Shown here one piece after another: positions 1 through 5,210 of a stretch of DNA of 7,112 nucleotides (within the stretch, counting starts at the first letter, position 1; each line of letters starts with the position of its first letter). The stretch is taken from contig JBGQHM010000353.1 of the NCBI GenBank assembly GCA_041497995.1, positions 1 to 7,112 of the forward strand, given 5' to 3'. The notes under the pieces are model-generated. The model worked only from the letters and a program-made list of their open reading frames with translations, did not search any database and was not told where the DNA came from. The position numbers and the translations under genes are program-made. Source of the DNA: DATKMS01 sp041497995 (lineage in GTDB: Bacteria; Desulfobacterota; Binatia; HRBIN30).

Positions 1-52
1 ACCTTCGATCGCGGTCTCGGCAAACTTGATGGCGCTAAACGCCTGTAACGGG

Positions 53-868
53 CTAGCGACCTAGCTTTTCGTGCCGACGGAGCAGCTCGACGATCGAGCG
101 GTACAGCGCGTCGTTGCTGGCGATGAGCCCTGGCAACAGCGTCTCACGCTGATTGAAGCGCAGCGGCTGGCCATAGCGATCGGTGATCCGGCCACCCGCC
201 TCTGCCAGCAACGCGGCGCCGGCGCAGACGTCCCACTCGTTCTTCGGCGTCAGACTGAACGTCGCATCGCCGCGCCCTGCGGCGATCAGAGCGAGCTTGT
301 ACGCGACGCTGCCCGTCAACTCGAGGCGCAACTCTGAGCGGAACTCGTCCCACTCGCCGCGATCAGTTTCCGAACGGCTCACGAGTACGCGAGCCTCGGA
401 GAGGGCTTGCTGCACGCTTACCTGCGCCGGCGCGTCGTTCAGCGTCACGCCAGTTCCGTCCGTACCCGCGAACAGCTCTTCGCGGACAGGGTTGTACTCG
501 ACGCCCAGCACCGGCACGCCGTCTACGACGAGGCCGATGCAGACGCAGAATTCCGGAATGTGATTGATGAACTCCTTCGTGCCGTCGAGCGGATCGACGA
601 TCCACACGCGCGACTTTGCGAGTCGCTCCGCCGAATCGCGCGTCTCCTCCGACAGCCAGCCGTCGTCTGGGAACGCCGCCTGAATCGCGGTCTGGATGCA
701 GTGATTCGCTTCGACATCGGCCTCGGTCACCGGGCTATCGTGCGCCTTGTCGCGCACGGTGTAGGCGCCGTCGTACCACTTGCGCACGATCGCCCCGGCG
801 GCGCGCGCGGCGTCGACAGCGACCGTCAGTTCGGCGGCGAATCTTGCTGGCGCCATGACCTCCGTCAC
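53..868 (-). CDS. cysQ: CysQ-like 3'(2'),5'-bisphosphate nucleotidase / inositol monophosphatase family phosphatase
   Basis: This is a Mg2+-dependent, lithium-sensitive-type sugar/nucleotide phosphatase. CysQ members hydrolyse 3'-phosphoadenosine 5'-phosphate (PAP) to AMP in the cytoplasm and so clear a by-product of sulfate activation. The sequence shows the full family signature. D51 lies in SPVTEAD, E74-E75 in WLSEET, the metal-binding core VDPLDGTKEF at 91-100 includes D92 and D95, and the C-terminal motif is EWDVCAGAALLAEAGG at 211-226 with D213. The KEF after DGT is typical of CysQ/PAP phosphatases rather than inositol phosphatases. The length of 271 aa is normal. The GTG at 868 overlaps the upstream TGA as GTGA, which suggests translational coupling to the DHS-like gene. 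An ATG four codons later (856) is an alternative start, with GGAGG only 2 nt before it. No sulfate-assimilation genes lie nearby, so an inositol- or other phosphate substrate cannot be excluded. Confidence 0.88.
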   Translation of the reverse strand: MTEVMAPARFAAELTVAVDAARAAGAIVRKWYDGAYTVRDKAHDSPVTEADVEANHCIQTAIQAAFPDDGWLSEETRDSAERLAKSRVWIVDPLDGTKEFINHIPEFCVCIGLVVDGVPVLGVEYNPVREELFAGTDGTGVTLNDAPAQVSVQQALSEARVLVSRSETDRGEWDEFRSELRLELTGSVAYKLALIAAGRGDATFSLTPKNEWDVCAGAALLAEAGGRITDRYGQPLRFNQRETLLPGLIASNDALYRSIVELLRRHEKLGR

Positions 869-1971
869 TTCCTTCGCTTGAGCACTTGTTGATAGCGTCG
901 CGTCAGTGTCGCCAGCAGCGCCTCACGGCGGTGGTAAAGGCGGCGCGGTTTGCGGCGCTTGTGGTTGGCGATGGCATAGGCCGTGAGAATCGGCAGCGCC
1001 ACGGTCGAGTCGAGGTAGCACACCACGGTGCTCGGCAACGCGTCGGGGTCGACCTTGCCCCAGCTCACTGCTTCCGCCGGCGTAGCGCCGGACAGACCAC
1101 CCGTGTCGGGCCGTGCGTCGGTGATCTGGACGAAGTAGTCGTGGCCCTTCTCGGCGATGCCGAGGACTTCCTGGATCTGCGGCTCGGTTTGCAACACGAA
1201 GTTCTTCGGCGAGCCACCGCCGATGATCAGGATCGCGCTCTTTCCCCGCCCTTCCTTCGCGCCGAGCACGATCGCCGCGGTTTCGTTCACGTCGCGCGAG
1301 ACGTCGAAGGCGAGCCGGTTGTTCTGCAACGCCATGGCCGCGACGTTCATGCCGATCGAGCTGTCGCCTGGTGAGGACGTGTAGATCGGTACGCCGAACT
1401 CATGCGCGGTGGAGAGCACAGAACGTCGCGACTGGCCCAGCACCCGCTCCCGTTCTTTCACATACGCGCCGACGCGGTAGTGAAACTCCGCTGTGCTCAT
1501 CGGCTTCTGGAACTCGGGGGCAGTGATGACCGTGCGGAAGTACGCGTCCGTCTCGAGGAGCACTTCGTAATCGAAGAAGATGTCGTAAATGCGCACGATC
1601 CCCTTCTCGCGGAGCTCGACATCGTCGGCGAAGGGTGAGCCGACGTGCATGTTCAGGCCGATGCCGAAGTGCGTGTCGTGGTACAGGTTCGCCCCTGTGC
1701 TCGTCATCCAGTCGATGAAGCCGTGCTCGATGAGCGGGATGAGGGCCGCGATGCCGAGCCCGGCGGGCGTGAGCGCACCCGTCAAGCTGACGCCGATGGT
1801 GACGTCGTCCTCGAGCATGCGCCGTGTGAACAGCTGGCAGGCCTCGCGCAAACGCGCCGCGTTGTAAGCGAGAAACGTGCTATCGACGAGCTCGGTGACC
1901 GAGATGCCCTTGCCGATCGGCTTGGGGTCGATGCGCGGGTGCTTGTTGAGGCGGGTTCTGAATGCGGCCAC
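865..1971 (-). CDS. Deoxyhypusine synthase-like family protein (probable polyamine-metabolism enzyme)
   Basis: This 368-aa protein is homologous to deoxyhypusine synthase, an NAD-dependent enzyme that transfers the aminobutyl group of spermidine. True DHS modifies eIF5A, which bacteria lack, so bacterial members probably act on small amines (homospermidine-type chemistry) or something else; that is inference. Visible landmarks are TSTGANLYHD at 90-99, YTSSPGDSSIG at 197-207, the glycine-rich IIGGGSPKNF at 249-258, and the catalytic block SGATPAEAVSWGK at 294-306. In that block E300, W304 and K306 correspond to human E323, W327 and the imine-forming K329. The human substrate-contact H288 aligns with N257 here. 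The C-terminus (338-368) is strongly basic. The start is GTG at 1971, with GGAGAG 6 nt upstream. Its stop overlaps the start of the CysQ-like gene by 4 nt, so the two are probably cotranslated. The family is secure; the substrate is unknown. Confidence 0.88.
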   Translation of the reverse strand: MAAFRTRLNKHPRIDPKPIGKGISVTELVDSTFLAYNAARLREACQLFTRRMLEDDVTIGVSLTGALTPAGLGIAALIPLIEHGFIDWMTSTGANLYHDTHFGIGLNMHVGSPFADDVELREKGIVRIYDIFFDYEVLLETDAYFRTVITAPEFQKPMSTAEFHYRVGAYVKERERVLGQSRRSVLSTAHEFGVPIYTSSPGDSSIGMNVAAMALQNNRLAFDVSRDVNETAAIVLGAKEGRGKSAILIIGGGSPKNFVLQTEPQIQEVLGIAEKGHDYFVQITDARPDTGGLSGATPAEAVSWGKVDPDALPSTVVCYLDSTVALPILTAYAIANHKRRKPRRLYHRREALLATLTRRYQQVLKRRK

Positions 1972-1977
1972 GATTGG

Positions 1978-1983
1978 CTCTCC
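1978..1983 (-). promoter_or_regulatory. Ribosome binding site of the DHS-like gene
   Basis: On the minus strand GGAGAG sits 6 nt before the GTG at 1971-1969. This is a good Shine-Dalgarno match at near-ideal spacing and supports GTG as the real start. The nearest promoter-like match in the gap (TTGCTT, 17 nt, TAGGGA) is too weak to call. Confidence 0.6.
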
Positions 1984-2037
1984 GTCAAACGGTCGCCCGG
2001 TTCCCTACCAGCCCGATTCCGGCGAAGCAATCGGAGA

Positions 2038-2116
2038 TCGTGCTCGCGTGCGTGCGCGTGTTTGGGAGGAGGGCTCGCCATCCTTCACACCAGCACGAGC
2101 ACGCACACGAGCACGA
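2038..2116 (-). terminator. Long GC-rich hairpin in the gap after the membrane-protein gene (possible terminator or processing/stability element)
   Basis: The arms 2038-2060 and 2094-2116 are 23 nt each and form an inverted repeat with 21 Watson-Crick pairs around a 33-nt loop. In the minus-strand transcript one of the two remaining positions is a G-U wobble and the other a mismatch; in the plus-strand transcript both are mismatches (C-A and G-A). The stem begins 3 nt after the stop codon of the membrane-protein gene, the usual place for a 3'-end hairpin. No U-run follows on either strand, so it is not a textbook intrinsic terminator. A Rho-linked, RNase-processing or mRNA-stabilising role is equally possible. 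A second, minor 6-bp stem (2013-2018 with 2029-2034) lies between it and the DHS-like gene. Confidence 0.55.
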
Positions 2117-2119
2117 CTG

Positions 2120-2656
2120 TCAGTGATACCGGGGTGGCTGGCGCGCCGCGTGGACTTCGGCGATCAACTGCACCAGGGCCGCCTCCATCTCGCGGCTGTT
2201 CGCATCGAGCTGTTGTTGCAGCTCACGCAGCCGTTGGCTGCGCGGGCTTTGCTTCGCTGCGAAGTAGCGGCGCTGCAGCTCGCTGCGCTCGGTGAGCAGG
2301 CGGTCGGTCTTGGCGAGCGACAGCAAGCGCACCGTACCGCCTTGGACATCGGAGGTAATGGAGATCAGGCGGCTCAGGAGCCCGGTGTGATGGTTGGCTA
2401 CAGCGCTGGCGAGCGAGCGGCTGGTTACCGCGTAGAGATAGAAGGCGGCGCGCAGCTGTCGCAGTGCCTGGTCGGTGTCACCGCGTTGCATGAGCACATC
2501 ACACCGGCGAGCCCGCGCGACGTAGCGCGCGAAGCGCTGCCGTTCAAAAAAGCCTCCCAGCGGCAGGCTGGCCGCGTTGAACAGCAAGCCAACCAGGTAG
2601 AGCAGCAGCCCGACCGAGATGAAGACGAGAACCGTCGCGAGCAATGCGTTCAGCAT
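2120..2656 (-). CDS. Hypothetical membrane-anchored coiled-coil protein
   Basis: I do not recognise a family. The 178-aa product starts with one hydrophobic segment at residues 4-27, which has no positive charge before it and is followed by basic residues from about 39 onward. This suggests a single-pass anchor with the bulk of the protein in the cytoplasm. Residues 52-76 (CDVLMQRGDTDQALRQLRA and following) look like a tetratricopeptide-type helix pair. Residues 115-172 are charged, Leu-, Gln- and Arg-rich, and probably a coiled coil. The ATG at 2656 lies 7 nt after the stop of the deacetylase gene without a clear Shine-Dalgarno sequence, so it probably depends on translational coupling. Sharing an operon with a ChbG/HpnK-type deacetylase hints at an envelope- or glycan-related role, but nothing in the protein itself says so. 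Confidence 0.7.
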   Translation of the reverse strand: MLNALLATVLVFISVGLLLYLVGLLFNAASLPLGGFFERQRFARYVARARRCDVLMQRGDTDQALRQLRAAFYLYAVTSRSLASAVANHHTGLLSRLISITSDVQGGTVRLLSLAKTDRLLTERSELQRRYFAAKQSPRSQRLRELQQQLDANSREMEAALVQLIAEVHAARQPPRYH

Positions 2657-2663
2657 GCGGCAA

Positions 2664-3545
2664 TCAGCACGCCAGCAACCGGCGTTGCAGCTCTCGCACG
2701 GCGCGATAGCCGATCAGTGTAATGCCCAGATCGCGCAGCAGGGCACACGTCGCCGGCGCGGTGAAGAACTCATAGTCTGCGGCGCGCTGCATCCAGGTGT
2801 CGCCGAGAGCGCGCATCTCCGGCTCATCGAAGGCGGCGTGCACGTAGAGCTCGTTGACGCCGGGCGGTAGGTCGCGCAACAGGTTGCTCCAATAGGGAGC
2901 TGTCTCATCGGGATGGTGCGGCCCGCCGTACCAGAAATGATCCGGCGACAAGACACCGAGTTGGTCGGCCAGCTCGACGATCTGTCCCATGCCCATGTCG
3001 TGCATCCACGACCGACGCGCCATACGGATGGGGAGGCGGTACTCAGCAGCGAGGCGAACGTACAGATCGTGATAGTTGACGTCGAGCTGCACCGTCCCCA
3101 TGTGCGAATCGAGATGCGTGACGTCGATCCCGCCTGCCAGGGCGCGCTCGATCTGCGCGCGCGTCTCCCGTTCGATTTCATCGAAGCGCGCATGCGCATA
3201 CACCGACTCGACGTCGCGATAGAAGTGTCCGCCCGCATCGACCAAGCTCGGTACGGCGCCGGCGCCACACACCGGGCCCCACTTGTAGGTGACCCACTCG
3301 CTGGTATGCGTGATGTGCACACCCAGGTCGGCGTCGGGCCGCCGGCGCGCGAATGCCAACGCTTCTTCGAACCATGGGCACGGCACCATGACCGTGGCGG
3401 AGCAAAAGGCGCCCTGTTCCAAGCCCGCGATGGTTGCCGCGTTCTCGGCGTGACACATGCCGAAGTCGTCCGCATTGATGATCAGTAGGCGCGCGTCGCT
3501 CGCATATCCCAAGAGCTGCGCCACCGTGCGCGTGCGTTCCGGCAT
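2664..3545 (-). CDS. ChbG/HpnK (YdjC)-family carbohydrate deacetylase
   Basis: This 293-aa protein belongs to the YdjC-like deacetylases. They are metal-dependent enzymes that remove N-acetyl groups from sugars: ChbG acts on chitooligosaccharides and HpnK on hopanoid-linked glucosamine. The hallmarks are present: LIINADDFGMCHAEN at 21-35 with the D26-D27 pair, the metal-ligand histidine H77 in LGVHITH, and THLDSHMGT at 143-151 with H144 and H148. GVHITHTSEW, rather than the GLHxxL of E. coli ChbG, suggests another subfamily. The family is about 250-300 aa, so the protein looks complete, and it has no signal peptide. The ATG at 3545 is preceded by GAGGG with a 4-nt spacer. It heads the minus-strand block and is divergent from the MaoC-like gene. 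The substrate cannot be read from the sequence; no hopanoid or chitobiose genes are in view. Confidence 0.88.
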   Translation of the reverse strand: MPERTRTVAQLLGYASDARLLIINADDFGMCHAENAATIAGLEQGAFCSATVMVPCPWFEEALAFARRRPDADLGVHITHTSEWVTYKWGPVCGAGAVPSLVDAGGHFYRDVESVYAHARFDEIERETRAQIERALAGGIDVTHLDSHMGTVQLDVNYHDLYVRLAAEYRLPIRMARRSWMHDMGMGQIVELADQLGVLSPDHFWYGGPHHPDETAPYWSNLLRDLPPGVNELYVHAAFDEPEMRALGDTWMQRAADYEFFTAPATCALLRDLGITLIGYRAVRELQRRLLAC

Positions 3546-3572
3546 GAGTCCCTCTAGTCCGTTGGAGCGGCA

Positions 3573-3583
3573 GGTTTCAAACC
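3573..3583. promoter_or_regulatory. Small perfect dyad in the divergent intergenic region (possible operator)
   Basis: GGTTTCAAACC is a 5+1+5 inverted repeat lying 28 nt upstream of the deacetylase start, in the 161-nt gap between divergent genes. It is short enough to be chance, and no regulator gene is adjacent. I see no convincing promoter for the deacetylase in this gap. Confidence 0.2.
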
Positions 3584-3658
3584 GACGCTCACGCTGCGGG
3601 GCACGCTACCCGCCGTTACAGGGATGAGCAAGTGCCCCGACGTTGTTGCGGCCTAACA

Positions 3659-3688
3659 TTGACGCACGCATCACGCCCCGCCTATGCT
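3659..3688 (+). promoter_or_regulatory. Candidate sigma70-type promoter for the MaoC-like gene
   Basis: TTGACG (3659-3664, 5/6 to consensus) and TATGCT (3683-3688, 4/6) are separated by 18 nt. Transcription would start near 3695, only about 12 nt before the ATG, leaving the Shine-Dalgarno sequence close to the 5' end of the message. The match is good, but the short leader is a reason for caution. Such a promoter would also exclude the GTG at 3632 as start, since it lies upstream of the promoter. Confidence 0.4.
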
Positions 3689-3695
3689 CCGCGGC

Positions 3696-3701
3696 GGGAG
3701 G
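3696..3701 (+). promoter_or_regulatory. Ribosome binding site that decides the start of the MaoC-like gene
   Basis: GGGAGG stands 5 nt before the ATG at 3707. The frame is also open upstream to a GTG at 3632, but the 25 extra residues are Arg/Pro/Ala-rich, do not look like the family and have no Shine-Dalgarno sequence. The start is therefore set at 3707. Confidence 0.75.
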
Positions 3702-3706
3702 TCCGC

Positions 3707-4642
3707 ATGACCGAAACCTTTCACCACGAGCACGACGTCTTCGTTGGCCGCGACATGGGCGGCCACGAATACACCGTCACACCCGAAATGATTCGCGTGT
3801 ACGCCGACGGTACGGACGATCGCAACGCCTGGTATCGCGGCGACTCGCCGTTCGGCGTCGCCGTCGCGCCGGCGCTGCTCTTCCATTCCGAGGTGTACCG
3901 GAACCTGGCGTGGTATCTGCCCAACCTCATCGGCAACCTGCACGCCAAGCAAGAGTGGGAGCTGTTCCAGCCGATGCTCGTCGGAGACACCGTGCGTTCC
4001 CGTTCCACGGTGGTCGAGCGGTACGTGAAACGTAACCGCGAGTACCTCGTGAACGAAGTGCTGATCACCGATCCCAGCGGCCGCTGGTTGCAACGCAGCC
4101 GGACACATCAGAGCTTCCTCATGCAGTCCCCTTCCCCTGCGAACACCTCCGTGAGCGGGGGAGAGCCTGCCCTGAGCCCGTCGAAGGGTCGGGAGGGGGC
4201 CTTCGTGGTCGACAAAGACCGCGAGAAGCGGACTGACCGCAAGTTCGTCGTTGGCGAGGGTTCGGGGCAAGACCTCGACCCGGCCGAGAAGACGATCACC
4301 CTCGCCATGTGCCAGGCCTTCTCCGGTCCGCACCGCAGCTACCACACCGATCAGGAGATGGCGCGCGCGCTCGGCTTCCCCGACGTCGTCGTGCAGGGGA
4401 TGATGTCGGTGTGTTTCATCTCGGAGATCATGACCCGCAACTTCGGCGCCGGTTGGTTCTGCGGCGGGAAGCTCAGCGTCAGCCTGGTTAACGTGGTATG
4501 GCCGAACGACCGCGTCGCGGTGCGCGGCAAGATACGCGAGGAAGTTCCCGAGGGTGCGAAGACCCGCGTCCACTGCGACGTCTGGTGCGAAAAGACCGAT
4601 GGGGTGAAGACAATCGTCGGGACGGCAAGTGCACTAAAGTAG
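3707..4642 (+). CDS. Double-hotdog MaoC-like protein (acyl-CoA dehydratase/hydratase superfamily), with an in-frame repeat insertion
   Basis: The 311-aa protein has two hotdog halves: a MaoC N-terminal-type half (about 1-138) and a MaoC C-terminal-type half (about 165-311). The family hydrates or dehydrates enoyl/3-hydroxyacyl-CoA thioesters in fatty-acid, polyester or dicarboxylic-acid metabolism. Family features seen are RTHQSFL at 132-138 and HTDQEMARALGFPD at 213-226, with GM at 231-232. The catalytic motif GDxNPxH is split. In the C-terminal half it reads GPHRSYH (207-213), keeping His213 but with Pro208 for Asp. The N-terminal half reads DRNAWY (38-43), keeping Asp38 and Asn40 but with Tyr43 for His. 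Activity is therefore uncertain. Residues about 140-165, Ser/Pro/Gly-rich, look like a translated dispersed repeat placed in the interdomain linker just before VVDKDREKR. The gene stands alone on the plus strand and converges with the PAS gene 58 nt downstream. Confidence 0.85.
   Translation: MTETFHHEHDVFVGRDMGGHEYTVTPEMIRVYADGTDDRNAWYRGDSPFGVAVAPALLFHSEVYRNLAWYLPNLIGNLHAKQEWELFQPMLVGDTVRSRSTVVERYVKRNREYLVNEVLITDPSGRWLQRSRTHQSFLMQSPSPANTSVSGGEPALSPSKGREGAFVVDKDREKRTDRKFVVGEGSGQDLDPAEKTITLAMCQAFSGPHRSYHTDQEMARALGFPDVVVQGMMSVCFISEIMTRNFGAGWFCGGKLSVSLVNVVWPNDRVAVRGKIREEVPEGAKTRVHCDVWCEKTDGVKTIVGTASALK
4124..4201. repeat. Dispersed-repeat-like insertion inside the MaoC-like gene
   Basis: The segment encodes about 26 residues of linker-like sequence containing PALSPSKG. 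Its core CCCTGAGCCCGTCGAAGGG (4170-4188) is the type of sequence I know as a short dispersed repeat in several uncultured high-GC bacterial lineages, often read through in proteins as LSxSKG or LSEVEG. It is flanked by C-rich (4128-4138) and G-rich (4156-4162, 4191-4199) runs that could pair imperfectly. Only one copy is in this window, so repeat status rests on recognition, not on a second copy. Boundaries are approximate. Confidence 0.55.
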
Positions 4643-4700
4643 GGGTCGGCGATCGACGAACGCGGAACAGCATTCAGCAAGAAAACGTCGGGGCGCCGCC

Positions 4701-5096
4701 CTATCGCGGCTCGACTTCCCAAAACACTCCGAGGGCGCCGAGGAAGCGGTCGCCCACGCCACGCAGCGGAAAGGCGATACCCTCAATCTGTCGATTCACG
4801 CCGTCGAGGCCGCGTATCCATGAGCGGCGATACGCCGGACGGCGCTGTTCGGTAGCGATGAACAGTGGCTGCTCGTCTCGCGGCACAGGTGAGCCGTCGT
4901 CATTGGTTGGCTGGAAGATCGTGGACCACTCACCGCGTCGGATGACACCGGTCTCATCGAACCGACGCCCGAGGATGGCTTCTGCCGACTCGTTGAAGAA
5001 GAGCAGATCACCCTGCGGGTCGACAATCAGGATCGGCACGCTGAGGTAGCTTGCCAGTTGGCGCGTGAGTATGAGCTCGATTTCTCTCTGAGACAT
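4701..5096 (-). CDS. Stand-alone PAS domain protein
   Basis: This 131-aa protein is almost entirely one PAS domain (about 17-128), a fold that senses small molecules, redox state or light and usually passes the signal to a fused output domain. The pattern is clear: a short helix (MSQREIELILTRQLASYLS), the first strand PILIVDPQGDLLFFNESAEAILG at 21-43 (typical 'D..G.i...N.a...l.G'), a middle segment with W57 and F61, and a closing hairpin IEGIAFPLR...FLGALGVFWEV at 104-128. There is no kinase, HTH, GGDEF or other output domain before the TAG at 4701, and none follows in frame. It may act by heterodimerising with a partner encoded elsewhere, or be a remnant of a larger sensor. The ATG at 5096 lacks a strong Shine-Dalgarno sequence. 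It converges with the MaoC-like gene and follows the Thr/Pro-rich gene after 114 nt. Confidence 0.75.
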   Translation of the reverse strand: MSQREIELILTRQLASYLSVPILIVDPQGDLLFFNESAEAILGRRFDETGVIRRGEWSTIFQPTNDDGSPVPRDEQPLFIATEQRRPAYRRSWIRGLDGVNRQIEGIAFPLRGVGDRFLGALGVFWEVEPR

Positions 5097-5125
5097 CGCT
5101 TCGCTCGCCCACCCTTGTGCTGCGC

Positions 5126-5165
5126 GGTGGCTTACGACACCACGCAGATTGACCCGTAAGCCACC
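5126..5165 (-). terminator. Hairpin after the Thr/Pro-rich gene (possible terminator)
   Basis: An 11-bp perfect inverted repeat (5126-5136 with 5155-5165, GGTGGCTTACG type) encloses an 18-nt loop, and it can be extended by TGCT/AGCA (5118-5121 with 5166-5169) if a 4-nt bulge is allowed. It lies 45 nt past the stop of the Thr/Pro-rich gene and upstream of the PAS gene. No U-tract follows on the minus strand, so a terminator role is likely from position but not proven. A weak minus-strand promoter match (TTGACG at 5181-5176, then 17 nt and TACGGG) overlaps one arm. Confidence 0.45.
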
Positions 5166-5210
5166 AGCAGACGGACGTCAAGCTTCTCGGCGGAGGTGGG
5201 TGTACGGCGC

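Noticed and set aside
1..52. Possible 3' end of a convergent plus-strand gene (frame ending in TAA at 46-48)
   Set aside because: Fifteen codons at the window edge are too few to tell coding from chance; other frames on both strands are also open there. Nothing else is visible in these 52 bases.
1877..2722. Plus-strand open frame of 281 codons across the DHS-like and membrane-protein genes
   Set aside because: It overlaps two better-supported minus-strand genes and the hairpin gap, and its product has no recognisable features. GC-rich DNA gives such frames readily.
3546..3600. Minus-strand promoter for the deacetylase (TTGAAA followed by CTAGAG)
   Set aside because: The -10 match is poor and would overlap the ribosome binding site, so it cannot be a working promoter for the ATG at 3545.
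3632..3706. Upstream GTG start for the MaoC-like gene adding 25 residues
   Set aside because: There is no Shine-Dalgarno sequence, the composition is unlike the family, and the start lies upstream of the candidate promoter, while GGGAGG ideally serves the ATG at 3707.
3671..4573. Minus-strand open frame of 300 codons opposite the MaoC-like gene
   Set aside because: The plus-strand frame has clear MaoC family motifs, a ribosome binding site and a promoter candidate. The antisense frame has His/Arg/Gly-rich composition and no motif.
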